Below are positions 16,425 through 25,292 of a DNA stretch of 64,000 nucleotides, in pieces. This stretch comes from Amycolatopsis sp. GM8 (GTDB lineage Bacteria > Actinomycetota > Actinomycetes > Mycobacteriales > Pseudonocardiaceae): NCBI RefSeq assembly GCF_021653975.1, contig NZ_JAJKFK010000001.1, positions 62,001-126,000 of the forward strand, written 5' to 3'. The position numbers and the translations under genes are program-made. Position 1 is the stretch's first letter. Every line of letters starts with the position of its first letter. The notes below the pieces were generated by a model, which was not told the origin of the DNA, searched no databases, and worked only from the letters and a program-made list of their open reading frames with translations.

Positions 16425-17116
16425 GGCCGGAATCCGGCCATCGGCACTGGTCTCCAAGCTGTACCGAATGTCCACTGTGGACATCGCCGCCTCGCCGGTG
16501 CCACCGTCGCGCTGACGCCACTGCCGGTCAGACGCCCGGCGCACCTCAGCGGCGGCGTGCTCGTCCTAGCGTGTGGCCATCCCGCGCCACGACCGGCCAC
16601 CCGCCGAGCCCTTGGCTTTCCGCGCGGTGATCTGGTCATGCTGTTCGGGGATCGGTTGATCCGGCGTCGACGCAGTTCGCCTTGTCCGCCAACAACCGGA
16701 CAAACAGTGCCCGCGCGGCGGCGTATGCGACGGACGGGGCGCGCCCTCGGCTCGGGCGGCGGCACCGAAGGCCAGACGAACCAGAAGGGCGCCGCAGGCG
16801 GGCCTGGGGCAGCACCCCAACCCGATGTGTCCACTGTGGACATCTATCCGCGCGGTGACGCCCCGCTGCCGCCCGGCGCGTCCATTGGAAGCACTGTGCC
16901 TTACCTCCGTTCGCCACTACGACACGCGGATCGGCGAGCCGGGAATCCGGTCACGCCGGGCTTGTACGCGTTTCGTGGCGTATGCACGATTTTCCCTTGT
17001 CATGGCACAGAACTGCGTCCGCAGGTCGGTTCCAGTTCGCCGAACGTTCAGCGGATTCGCTCCTCCGCGTTACATGTCGTCCTTAAGTTCCTCACAGGTT
17101 GCGAAACGAGGAATTC
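16425..17116. other. 690-bp intergenic region without a supported gene
   Basis: Several open frames cross this region, but none shows a protein-like composition or known motif. It contains two copies of a 15-bp palindrome, listed separately. The right end, less GC-rich, must hold the promoter of the ABC operon at 17117. Confidence 0.5.
16469..16842. repeat. Two copies of the palindrome TGTCCACTGTGGACA
   Basis: TGTCCACTGTGGACA occurs at 16469-16483 and again at 16828-16842, 359 bp apart, both followed by TC. The arms are perfect (7 bp around one base). They could be paired operators for DNA looping or copies of a small dispersed repeat. Confidence 0.5.
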
Positions 17117-18049
17117 ATGGACATCACGGTCGCGGTCCGGGCCCGCGGGATCACCAAGTGTTTCGGCGATGTCGTCGCCCTCGACGGTGTCGATCTGGAT
17201 GTCGCGCAGGGCCAGATCCACGGCCTGGTCGGCCCGAACGGTGCCGGGAAGACAACCCTGCTGGGCCTGTTGCTGGGGCTGGCGGTCGCCGATGAAGGCA
17301 CGCTCGAAATCCTGGGTATGCCGGTCGGCCGGGCGCTCGCGGCTCCCGAGGGCGTCGGCGGTTTCGTGGACGGACCTGGTCTGTACCCCTCGCTCACCGC
17401 CCGGCAGAACCTCGCCGCGCTGGCCGCGCTTCGCGGTCAGGCCGCGGACCTCGACGACGTGCTCCACCAGGTGGGCCTGACCGACGTCGCCGACGACCGG
17501 GTCCGCGGTTTCTCCCTCGGCATGCGGCAGCGGCTCGGGCTCGCCGCGGCCCTGCTGACGACGCCCCGGCTGCTGGTGCTCGACGAGCCGTCCAACGGTC
17601 TGGACCCGGCCGGCAAGAAGCACGTGTACGGGGTCCTCAAGCGCCTCGCGGCGGACGGGACCACCGTGATCGTCTCCAGCCACCGGATGGACGACGTCGA
17701 GTCGCTGTGCAGCGAGGTCACCATCCTCGCCACCGGGCGGATCGCCTTCTCCGGGCCGCTGAGCAAACTGTCCGCCGAGAACCGCGAACTCGACTACCGG
17801 ATCCGCACCTCCGACCCGGAGGCCGCCCGCACACTGGCACTCGACGCGCCCAGGGTGCGCGTCGTCGACGACCCGGGTATGCGGCAGGACAACGAAATCC
17901 TGGTCGTACGCACGCTAGTGCCCGCCCTCGACGAACTGGTGGCCCGGCTGGTGCGCGCCGGCATCGCGGTGCGCGAACTGGCGCCCGTGGTGTCGCCCCT
18001 CGAGGCCGCGTTCCTCGCCCTCACCGAGCAAGAGGAGGTCAGCCGATGA
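17117..18049 (+). CDS. ABC transporter ATP-binding protein
   Basis: A 310-residue nucleotide-binding subunit. Walker A GPNGAGKTT lies near residue 39, the signature FSLGMRQRLGLA near 132 and Walker B LLVLDEPSNGLDP near 153, followed by the switch SSHRMDDV. The C-terminal 90 residues are typical of ABC-2 exporters of the DrrA/CcmA kind. The ATG at 17117 has GAGGA five bases upstream; a TTG start at 17099 is less likely. The stop overlaps the permease start (ATGA). It drives export through the next gene product. Confidence 0.92.
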   Translation: MDITVAVRARGITKCFGDVVALDGVDLDVAQGQIHGLVGPNGAGKTTLLGLLLGLAVADEGTLEILGMPVGRALAAPEGVGGFVDGPGLYPSLTARQNLAALAALRGQAADLDDVLHQVGLTDVADDRVRGFSLGMRQRLGLAAALLTTPRLLVLDEPSNGLDPAGKKHVYGVLKRLAADGTTVIVSSHRMDDVESLCSEVTILATGRIAFSGPLSKLSAENRELDYRIRTSDPEAARTLALDAPRVRVVDDPGMRQDNEILVVRTLVPALDELVARLVRAGIAVRELAPVVSPLEAAFLALTEQEEVSR

Positions 18050-19401
18050 CCGCGACCGTCGCCGATGCCCCGGTCACCGCGGCCCGCCCGGTCTCGGTGG
18101 GCCGCGGCTACCGCTTCGAACTGGTCAAGCTGCTCGCCCAGTGGCGCGTCCGGCTGCTGATCCTCGCCTGCTGGATCGCGCCGGCGATCTTCGTCGCGCT
18201 GGTGAGCCAGCAGAGTTCTCTGCCCACCGACACGACTTTCGGCCGCTGGATGAACGCCACCGGCTGGGCCGGTGCGCTGGTGCTGCTCGGTTTCGCCGGT
18301 AGCTACGCGTTGCCGTTGCTCACCTCGCTGGTCGCCGGGGACGTGTTCGCGTCCGAGGACCGGCTCGGCACCTGGCGCCACCTGCTGGTCGCGGTCCGGT
18401 CCTACCGGCGGATCTTCGCGGCGAAAGCGCTTGCCAGCCTCACCGTCATCCTGCTGCTCGTCGCCGGGCTCGCCGTTTCCGGCATCGTCGGTGGGCTCGC
18501 GGCTGTCGGCGACCAGCCACTGCCAGGCCTGGACGGGCATCTGCTGGGCTCGGGGGACGCAGCGGGGAAGGTCCTGCTCGCCTGGCTCTGCGTGCTCGCG
18601 CCGACGCTGTCGCTCGCCGGGATCGGGCTCCTCGGGTCCGTCGCGTTCGGCCGGTCGCCGATGGGCCTGCTGCTGCCGGTCGTGGTCGCGTTCGTACTGG
18701 AACTGGCCCAGATGCTGCCGCTGCCCGTCGCGGTGCGGCTCGCGTTGCCGAGCTACGCGTTCATCGCCTGGATCGGCCTGTTCACCAGCCCGGTGCAGGT
18801 CGGACCGCTGCTGATCAGCGTCACGGTCAGCCTGGCGTGGGCCGTGCTCGCGACCGTGCTGGCGTACGTGCTGTTCCTTCGCCGCGACTTCACCAATCTC
18901 AGCTACGACGGTTCGGGGCGGCGCGCGCTCACTCTCGGCGCCCTGCCGCTGGCCGGGCTGCTGGCCGTCACGATCGGGATCGTCGCCGTGTCGACCCCGG
19001 CCATGGGCCCGGGAATCGACCAGGACAAGGTGCAGGGCTCGCTCGCCACGGCGTTCGGGCATCTCTACCGCCTGCAGACCCGGCAACTCAACCGGCCCGA
19101 CGTCACCGAGGAGCAACTGGGCTCCACGGCGGCGTGCACCAAGGGCGATGGCCTGGTCGCGCCGGAAGGCGCGGGCAACGACTGGCGGTGCGTCGTCTCG
19201 TGGCATGTGCCCGGCGTCGCGACCACCGGCCAGGCCATCTACCAGCTCGATGTCACCTCGGACGGGCGGTACGTCGCCGACGGCGACGGACCGAAGGAAG
19301 TGAACGGCTACTTCCAGGTGCGGACTCCCGCTGGAGACCAACCCAACCCCCTTTGGCAGTTCGACGGCAACGTCGATCTGCTTCCCACCACGAAGGGATA
19401 G
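18046..19401 (+). CDS. ABC-2 type permease with an extra C-terminal extracytoplasmic domain
   Basis: A 451-residue membrane subunit coupled to the preceding ATPase by an ATGA overlap. Six hydrophobic segments lie between about residues 40 and 320. A hydrophilic tail of roughly 120 residues then follows, with two cysteines (AACTKGD and WRCVVSW) that could form a disulfide. That tail is not part of standard ABC-2 permeases and probably lies outside the membrane. The following phosphatase/propeller gene starts 4 bp after its stop, suggesting the exporter works with that surface protein. Substrate unknown. Confidence 0.85.
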   Translation: MTATVADAPVTAARPVSVGRGYRFELVKLLAQWRVRLLILACWIAPAIFVALVSQQSSLPTDTTFGRWMNATGWAGALVLLGFAGSYALPLLTSLVAGDVFASEDRLGTWRHLLVAVRSYRRIFAAKALASLTVILLLVAGLAVSGIVGGLAAVGDQPLPGLDGHLLGSGDAAGKVLLAWLCVLAPTLSLAGIGLLGSVAFGRSPMGLLLPVVVAFVLELAQMLPLPVAVRLALPSYAFIAWIGLFTSPVQVGPLLISVTVSLAWAVLATVLAYVLFLRRDFTNLSYDGSGRRALTLGALPLAGLLAVTIGIVAVSTPAMGPGIDQDKVQGSLATAFGHLYRLQTRQLNRPDVTEEQLGSTAACTKGDGLVAPEGAGNDWRCVVSWHVPGVATTGQAIYQLDVTSDGRYVADGDGPKEVNGYFQVRTPAGDQPNPLWQFDGNVDLLPTTKG

Positions 19402-19405
19402 TTCG

Positions 19406-22165
19406 ATGCAGGTAACACGCCGCAGACGGCGTGCCGGGAAGGGCCGGTTCGTCCTTCTCAGCACACGTAGTGGCCGCAAAGTACGCCTGGCGACAGCCGG
19501 TACCGCCACGCTCGCGCTCGTCGCGACGGGCACGGGCATCGGTTTCGCCTCGACGCAGCAGTTCGGCACCGACCACGTCGGCCAGCAGACCGACAAGGGC
19601 GAGGTCGTTTCCAGCGACCAGTACCTCGACCCGATCGGTGACCGCCTGGTCGTCAACAACGGCAAGATCATGGCGTCGTCGGTCAGCCCGGACGGCAGCC
19701 ACCTCGCGGCGCTCACCACCGACGGCGGGATCGCGCTCACCATCGTCGACCTGAAGAACTGGAAGGTGCAGCAGCTCGTCGGCAACTCGGCGACCGCGAA
19801 CCTCAAGATCACCGGGAACGACGTGGGCCAGGAAGGCCCGACGTACTCCCCCGACGGCAAGTCGCTGTGGATGGCGCAGACCGACGGGTACACCCGGTTC
19901 TCGGTGCTCCCCGACGGCACCGTGGCCAACCCGACGTCTATCAAGATCCCCGCGGACGGGCCGAAGCACGCGCTGGTGGCACAGGCGGTGTTCACGCCGG
20001 ACGGGTCCACTGTGTACTCCGCGGTCAACGGCCAGAACCGGGTCGTCGCGATCGACGCCGCGACCGGCGCCATCAAGCAGAGCTGGGCCGTCGGCAACGC
20101 CCCGCGCGACCTGGTCCGCGTCGGCAACCGGCTCTACGTCAGCAACGAGGGCGGCCGCCCGGCAGGGCCCGGTGACTCGACGCTGAACTCCTACAACACC
20201 CAGGTGCCCGCGAGCCCGGTCACCGGTGCCACCACGACCGGCACGGTCAGCGTCATCGACCTGGCGAACCCGGCCGCCGCGGTGCGGAGCATCGACGTCG
20301 GGCTGCACCCGACCGCCGTGTACGCCAAGAACGGCACGGTGTTCGTCGCCAACACCAACAGCAACGACGTGTCCGTCATCGACACGGCCCACGACAAGGT
20401 GGTCCAGACCATCGCGACCCAGCCGTGGCCGGAGGCCTCGGTCGGGTACGAGCCCGACGGCATCACCCTCACCGACGACGGGCACCTGCTGGTGACGCTG
20501 GGCCGCGCCAACGCGGTCGCCGTCTACCGCTACACCAGGCCGCAGGAGCCGGTCAGCTACGTCGGCCTGCTGCCCACGGACTACTTCCCGACGGCGATCA
20601 GCACCGTCGGCAAGGACATCGTGGTGTCCAACACCCGCGGGATCGACGCGCTGCGCCCGACGACGGCGGCCGGGCACGGCACGCACGACACGACGGCCAG
20701 CGTGCAGCGGTTCCAGCTGCCGGACGATCGCGCCATCCGCGGCTACACCGCCAAGGTCTTCCAGCAGAACGGGTGGACCCCCAACTCGGTCCAGCTGGCG
20801 CAGGACAACCGGAACAGGCCGCAGCCGGTGCCGGTCCCGCAGCGCCTCGGTGACCCGTCGACGATCAAGCACGTGTTCCTGATCGTCAAGGAGAACCGGA
20901 CCTACGACCAGGTCTTCGGTGACGACTCGCGCGGCAACGGCGACCCGGCGGTGAACCAGTTCGGCGAGAACGTGACGCCGAACCAGCACGCGCTGGAGCA
21001 GCAGTTCGGGTTGTACGACAACACTTACGACATCGGCACGAACTCCGCCGAGGGGCACAACTGGCTGATGCAGGCCGACGACCCGGAGTACACCGAATCC
21101 TCGGCCGGCGAGTACCTGCGCAGCTACGACACCGAGGACGACGCGCTCGGCCACCAGAAGTCCGGCTTCATCTGGACCGGCGCCCAGGCGGCCGGCAAGT
21201 CGGTGCGCGACTTCGGTGAGTTCCAGCAGTTCCTGACCAAACCGGCCGACGCGACCTGGCAGAACCTGTACTGCGACACCAAGAACATGGCGGCGACCGG
21301 TCAGAACACCGCGTACCCGCTGGTGTCGTCCTCGCCGATCCCGTCGCTCAACAACGTGTCGGTGCCGGGCTTCCCGAAGTTCGACACCAGCGTCCCGGAC
21401 ATCTACCGGGAGCAGATCTGGAAGCAGGACTTCGAGAAGAACGGCCCCGCCAACCTCAACATGTTCTGGCTGTCCAGTGACCACACCGGCGGCCCGCCGA
21501 ACCCGGCCGCCCAGGTCGCCGACAACGACCTCGCGACCGGCCAGATCGTCGACACCATCTCGCACAGCCCGTACTGGAAGGACTCCGCGATCTTCGTGGT
21601 CGAGGACGACTCCCAGGCTGGTCTGGACCACGTCGACGGGCACCGGGCGCCGATCCAGATCATCAGCCCCTATGCGAAGCACGGTGTGGTGGACAGCCAC
21701 TACTACTCGCAGATCACGATGATCCGGACCATCGAGCAGATCCTCGGCATCCAGCCGATGAACCAGAAGGACAGCGCGGCCACGCCGATGGCCGCGGCGT
21801 TCACGCAGAGGCCCGACTTCACGCCGTACACCGCGGTGCCGAACCGGACTTCGCTGACCCTGGGCCTGACGCAGCAGCCCTCCTGCGGCCCGGATGTCGT
21901 GGCGCCGCAGTTCGCCGCAACGGCGCCGTCGACCACGGTGCCGCCGGACAAGCAGCAACTGGCGGATCAGTGGCAGGCTTGGAAGAGCCACCAGCGCCTG
22001 ACCGGTCCGGACGCCGTGCCGGACTACGCCAATCCCGAGCAGATGAACCACCTCACGTGGTACGAGACGCACGGGTGGACGCAGCCCTATCCGGGTGAGG
22101 ACAAGGTCGTCGCACCGGACCAGGTGCCCGGCGCGTACATCCCGTCCTCGGACCACGACGGCTGA
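19406..22165 (+). CDS. Bifunctional YncE-like beta-propeller / phosphoesterase (alkaline-phosphatase superfamily), exported
   Basis: A 919-residue protein. An Arg/Lys-rich N-terminus precedes a hydrophobic signal segment (about 29-50). Residues about 75-410 form a YVTN/YncE-type propeller (repeats such as SVIDLANPAAAVRSIDVG and NDVSVIDTAHDKVVQTIA). The phosphoesterase domain begins near 487 with KHVFLIVKENRTYDQVFGD. Its metal-site and fold motifs NSAEGHNWL and EDDSQAGLDHVDGHRAP follow. The family includes acid phosphatases and phospholipase-C-like enzymes. It is the last gene of the ABC operon and is closed by a strong terminator. The true substrate is unknown. Confidence 0.85.
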   Translation: MQVTRRRRRAGKGRFVLLSTRSGRKVRLATAGTATLALVATGTGIGFASTQQFGTDHVGQQTDKGEVVSSDQYLDPIGDRLVVNNGKIMASSVSPDGSHLAALTTDGGIALTIVDLKNWKVQQLVGNSATANLKITGNDVGQEGPTYSPDGKSLWMAQTDGYTRFSVLPDGTVANPTSIKIPADGPKHALVAQAVFTPDGSTVYSAVNGQNRVVAIDAATGAIKQSWAVGNAPRDLVRVGNRLYVSNEGGRPAGPGDSTLNSYNTQVPASPVTGATTTGTVSVIDLANPAAAVRSIDVGLHPTAVYAKNGTVFVANTNSNDVSVIDTAHDKVVQTIATQPWPEASVGYEPDGITLTDDGHLLVTLGRANAVAVYRYTRPQEPVSYVGLLPTDYFPTAISTVGKDIVVSNTRGIDALRPTTAAGHGTHDTTASVQRFQLPDDRAIRGYTAKVFQQNGWTPNSVQLAQDNRNRPQPVPVPQRLGDPSTIKHVFLIVKENRTYDQVFGDDSRGNGDPAVNQFGENVTPNQHALEQQFGLYDNTYDIGTNSAEGHNWLMQADDPEYTESSAGEYLRSYDTEDDALGHQKSGFIWTGAQAAGKSVRDFGEFQQFLTKPADATWQNLYCDTKNMAATGQNTAYPLVSSSPIPSLNNVSVPGFPKFDTSVPDIYREQIWKQDFEKNGPANLNMFWLSSDHTGGPPNPAAQVADNDLATGQIVDTISHSPYWKDSAIFVVEDDSQAGLDHVDGHRAPIQIISPYAKHGVVDSHYYSQITMIRTIEQILGIQPMNQKDSAATPMAAAFTQRPDFTPYTAVPNRTSLTLGLTQQPSCGPDVVAPQFAATAPSTTVPPDKQQLADQWQAWKSHQRLTGPDAVPDYANPEQMNHLTWYETHGWTQPYPGEDKVVAPDQVPGAYIPSSDHDG

Positions 22166-22178
22166 CAGCCTGACTGGG

Positions 22179-22214
22179 AAAGGGCCTCTGACCGGTGCCG
22201 GTCAGAGGCCCTTT
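22179..22214 (+). terminator. Intrinsic terminator
   Basis: A perfect 17-bp stem, AAAGGGCCTCTGACCGG and its complement, closes over a 2-nt gap (tighter pairs open in vivo) and ends in TTTT. It ends the ABC/phosphatase operon. Confidence 0.9.
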
Positions 22215-22365
22215 TCAGCGGGTGGGATCGTGTGCCGCCGGGCGCGCACCACGCCGAGGCGAGATAGCCCCCGGAGACCGGCGTGGCTCGAAAACCTTGC
22301 CCCCCAACGGATCCTGCCGTCGGCGAGCCATGCCACCAGCCACGGCCGCGCGCACGATCACCCCG

Positions 22366-22488
22366 CCGCCATTCCTCATCCAGCTACTGCGTGCCTACCT
22401 CGACACCCACAACCACCCGCACATGTTCGTCACCGCCGAACACCAACTGCTACGCCGGTCCACCTTCGCCGGCTTCGGCGTGCATGAT
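22366..22488 (+). pseudogene. Possible remnant of a tyrosine-recombinase-like or similar gene
   Basis: One frame of this gap reads PPFLIQLLRAYLDTHNHPH and then FVTAEHQLLRRSTFAGFG. The pattern LL..(H/Y)L..H....(F/V)FT....LLRRS.F recalls a segment of actinobacterial phage-type integrases, and some NUDIX-family C-termini have a similar ending. There are no upstream or downstream integrase motifs and no start codon with a ribosome site, so if real it is a decayed fragment. Confidence 0.3.
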
Positions 22489-22494
22489 GGCCGC

Positions 22495-22836
22495 GTGAGT
22501 TTCGATCTTGTAGTGCTGGCGGCGGAGGATGCCGACGATGCCGCGATCCGCGAGATGGTCGATCGGTGTAGCGAACCGAACCACACCGAAGGCGAGTTGG
22601 ACGAGCGGGTTGCCGGATTCTACGAGCGGCTCCGCGGCCGATTCCCCGACGACGGCGAGGTCGGCGCCGACTCGCCATGGATGTCGACGCCACTGTCGGT
22701 CGGGATCGACCACGTGTTCATGAGCATGAGCTGGTCGGAGCGCGGCTCGCCGGCGATCGAGGCGGTCGTCGCACTCGCCGGCGAGTTCGGTCTCGTGGTG
22801 TTCGATCCGCAATCCGGGCACGTAGTGCGACCGTGA
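22495..22836 (+). CDS. Small protein of unknown function
   Basis: A 113-residue acidic soluble protein starting at a GTG (VSFDLVVLAAEDADDAAIREM). It is rich in Asp and Glu with one Trp-Ser-Glu-Arg turn near the C-terminus (FMSMSWSERGSPAIEAVVAL). No domain is recognised. The alternating hydrophobic pattern and lack of membrane segments fit a small alpha/beta protein. The start is weakly supported, because the frame is open upstream through the recombinase-like remnant. Confidence 0.55.
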   Translation: MSFDLVVLAAEDADDAAIREMVDRCSEPNHTEGELDERVAGFYERLRGRFPDDGEVGADSPWMSTPLSVGIDHVFMSMSWSERGSPAIEAVVALAGEFGLVVFDPQSGHVVRP

Positions 22837-22890
22837 TCCGCGGAGCAGGGTCAGCGACTCGCCGGTTCCGCGCGCCGTGGCCAAGTCGCC

Positions 22891-23868
22891 TCAGGTCGCG
22901 CCGCCCAGCGCTTCGCGGCTCTTGATGGTGTCAGGGTGTTCCTCACCGAGCACGCGCGTCCGGGCGCCGAGCACGGCTCGGTGGGCGGCCATCGCGGCAG
23001 CGGAATCGCCGAGTCGGTGCCGCAGTTTGGCCGTCTCGAAGCGGATGTCCAGTGTCCGCGGGTGTTCCTCGCCATACCGTTTCACAAACTGAGGAAGCAG
23101 CTCGGTCCGCTGGTGCAGAGCGTCCTCGTGCCGCCCCCGTTCGGTCGCCGCCGCGGCCAATGTGGAGCGGAATGTCAGCGTCGCTTCCACGCCCGATTCC
23201 GCGGCTGCGTAGGCGGGCGCGATCGCGACAAGCTCGCGCTCAGCCTCGTCGAGGCGACCGGCCCTGATGAGGGTGTCGGCGAGCGCGACACGCAGATACG
23301 CGACGTGCTTGGGCCTGATCCCCACTACGCGAGCGCTGCAGTCGATCACCTGCTGCCGCAGGGTCACCGCTTCATCAACAGATCCAGCGACAGCCAGCGC
23401 TTCAGCGAGGACGAAGCGAGCGAGAAGGGTATGCGGGCTCGCGTCTCCCCACCGTTCGTGGCATTCCAACGCGATCGAGCGCAACTCGCCAACAGATTCG
23501 GTGTACTCGCCGCGATGCAGCCTCACGTGCGCTAGCTCGCGCCGAGTCTGGAGCAAGCCCACCCGAAACGGCGGGCTCGCCTGGTCGTACGCGGCGACCA
23601 TGTCACAGAGCAGTCGTTCCGCGCCTGCCCAATCGCCTCGCTCGAAACGAGTGAGGTACAGCCCTGTTCCCGCGGCGAGCGCCACGCCTTGATCCGAACC
23701 GGTCGGCTTGCGCTGCTCGCGGAGCAGTGCTTGGTACGCATCCTCAGCCTCGTCGAAATGGCCCGACTGGTACCCGGCCGGCGTCCAAAGCAGACAGATA
23801 AATGGCCTGGAACCGGCAAAGTGAGACAATTCCGCCGTTTTCGGCCCGGGCGCGGCTCTTGTCCACAA
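22891..23868 (-). CDS. TPR-repeat protein, probably N-terminally truncated
   Basis: About 325 residues of tetratricopeptide repeats. Units such as GHFDEAEDAYQALL, GSVDEAVTLRQQVI, GRLDEAERELVAI and the closing VLGEEHPDTIKSREALG are typical of the C-terminal part of large NB-ARC/TPR or kinesin-light-chain-like actinobacterial proteins. Those proteins have an N-terminal NTPase or effector domain that is absent here. The only start codon is a TTG at 23868 in a poor context, directly beside a terminator. I read it as the surviving tail of a longer gene at the edge of the catabolic island. A short functional TPR adaptor is the alternative. Confidence 0.55.
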   Translation of the reverse strand: MWTRAAPGPKTAELSHFAGSRPFICLLWTPAGYQSGHFDEAEDAYQALLREQRKPTGSDQGVALAAGTGLYLTRFERGDWAGAERLLCDMVAAYDQASPPFRVGLLQTRRELAHVRLHRGEYTESVGELRSIALECHERWGDASPHTLLARFVLAEALAVAGSVDEAVTLRQQVIDCSARVVGIRPKHVAYLRVALADTLIRAGRLDEAERELVAIAPAYAAAESGVEATLTFRSTLAAAATERGRHEDALHQRTELLPQFVKRYGEEHPRTLDIRFETAKLRHRLGDSAAAMAAHRAVLGARTRVLGEEHPDTIKSREALGGAT

Positions 23869-23875
23869 TAGATAA

Positions 23876-23905
23876 AGCGGGACGGACCCGAGGGCCCGTC
23901 CCGCT
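23876..23905 (-). terminator. Terminator of the first amidohydrolase gene
   Basis: Inverted repeat AGCGGGACGG...CCGTCCCGCT (10-bp arms) 14 bp after the amidohydrolase stop on the minus strand, followed by TTATCTATT in that direction. Confidence 0.75.
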
Positions 23906-23918
23906 CAGTTCGCCGGAA

Positions 23919-25217
23919 TCACCAAGCCGACAGCAGCGGCTTGTGCACATCCCCGCGCGGGAACCATTCCTTCGTCGGTTCCCGCAGCAGCGTCGAGATC
24001 GGCGTGCCGATCCGATCGGCGACCGCGCGCAGAGCCGTGCCGTCGAGGTGGAACGTCTCGAGTGCGTTCCCGCCCAGCATCTTGCGCGCGTCCTCCACCG
24101 GAACGCGAGCCGCGCCCAGGGTGGCCTGCATGTACTCCGTCGTGCCCGGGCCCGCACCCCACGTGCCTTCGTGGTGCGGGTAGTCCGAGCCGATCAGGAT
24201 CTTGTGCACGCCGATGTCCGCGCGCGCCTCGGCCTCCGCCTTGGAGAACAGCGAAGAGCCCATGTGCACCTGGCGCTCGTAGTACACCGACGGCTTCTCC
24301 TTGACGACCTTCCGGACGTCGCGGCGCAGATAGCTCTGGCCCCACGAGTAGTCCCAGCCGCGCACGGCGCCGATGACCCAGCCCGAACCCTGCTCGGTCA
24401 GCACGAGGTGCAGGCCCGGGTGCCGCTCGAGGACCCCGCCCCACACCGCGTGGCCCAGGATCTGCTGCGTGAAGAAGAACGCCTGCGCGGTCATCAGCGG
24501 CGCGGCGCACGCGGGGTCCGGCACCGCTTGCAGCATCGCGGCGGGCAGATGGTCGCTGATCGACGAGATCGCGGTGTGCGTCGACACCGGCAGTTCGGTC
24601 TCCTCCAGCGCGCTCCACACCGGATCGAAGTCGCGATGGAACAGCGGGCGCGCCTCGCTGAAGGCCGGCAGGACGATGCCCTTCAGGCCGTTTTCCTTGG
24701 CCCAGTGGATTTCCTTGATCGTCTCCTCGACATCCGCGAAGGACACCACGGCCAGGCCGTGCAGCCGCTCCGGGGCGGTGCCGCAGAAGTCGACGAGCCA
24801 CCGGTTGTAGGCCCGGTTCGCGGCCTCGACCTGTGCGGGCGTGCGCTGGTAGCCGAGAATGGCGGCGACCAGGGGCGGGTGCAGCTCCCACGGCAGACCG
24901 AAGTCGGGGAAGATGATCTCCGCGGAGATGCCCTCGTGGTCGAGTTCCTTGAGCCGGCGCTCCGGATCGTGCTGGCCGGCGAGCCGGCCGGTCTCGATGA
25001 CCGTGTCGATCCATTCCTGGACCAACTCCGGATCGATGCGGTTGGCGAGGCTCTTGGGGTTGACCGTGGTCATGCCTTCGCGGTCGAACACATCGCAGAA
25101 CGCCTCGAACTCCGCGCGCATCGCGGGATCGATGTAGGGGATGTACTCCCGCATCTGCGCCGTCGCGTGGCCGTCCGACGAGACGAGGAGCGCCCGCTCG
25201 CCACTGAGCTGCGTCAT
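23919..25217 (-). CDS. Amidohydrolase-2 family protein (paralogue A)
   Basis: A 432-residue TIM-barrel metal-dependent hydrolase of the amidohydrolase-2/ACMSD group. The N-terminal metal motif is SSDGH (residues 13-17). Later ligands appear as VSTHTAISS, LTEQGSGW and LIGSDYPHHEGTWG. The family hydrolyses or decarboxylates ring-derived acids; a C-C bond hydrolase or hydratase role fits a catabolic island. Four paralogues occur in this window. It is a single-gene unit with its own promoter: TTGACT, 17 bp, TAACGT. The shared operator (25275-25292) overlaps the -35. The start ATG has GGAGG upstream. Confidence 0.85.
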   Translation of the reverse strand: MTQLSGERALLVSSDGHATAQMREYIPYIDPAMRAEFEAFCDVFDREGMTTVNPKSLANRIDPELVQEWIDTVIETGRLAGQHDPERRLKELDHEGISAEIIFPDFGLPWELHPPLVAAILGYQRTPAQVEAANRAYNRWLVDFCGTAPERLHGLAVVSFADVEETIKEIHWAKENGLKGIVLPAFSEARPLFHRDFDPVWSALEETELPVSTHTAISSISDHLPAAMLQAVPDPACAAPLMTAQAFFFTQQILGHAVWGGVLERHPGLHLVLTEQGSGWVIGAVRGWDYSWGQSYLRRDVRKVVKEKPSVYYERQVHMGSSLFSKAEAEARADIGVHKILIGSDYPHHEGTWGAGPGTTEYMQATLGAARVPVEDARKMLGGNALETFHLDGTALRAVADRIGTPISTLLREPTKEWFPRGDVHKPLLSAW

Positions 25218-25274
25218 CGGTACCTCCAGGGGAGAAGAGCAGGTGTGTTCACGTTAGGTCGTGCACGGACTCTA

Positions 25275-25292
25275 GTCAACATCAGAGTTGAC
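25275..25292. promoter_or_regulatory. Island operator GTCAAC-N6-GTTGAC (amidohydrolase A promoter)
   Basis: GTCAACATCAGAGTTGAC is a perfect match to both arms. It spans the stop codon of the P450 gene and lies 58 bp upstream of amidohydrolase A. On the minus strand its half forms the -35 TTGACT, with TAACGT 17 bp downstream (25251-25256). Confidence 0.75.
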
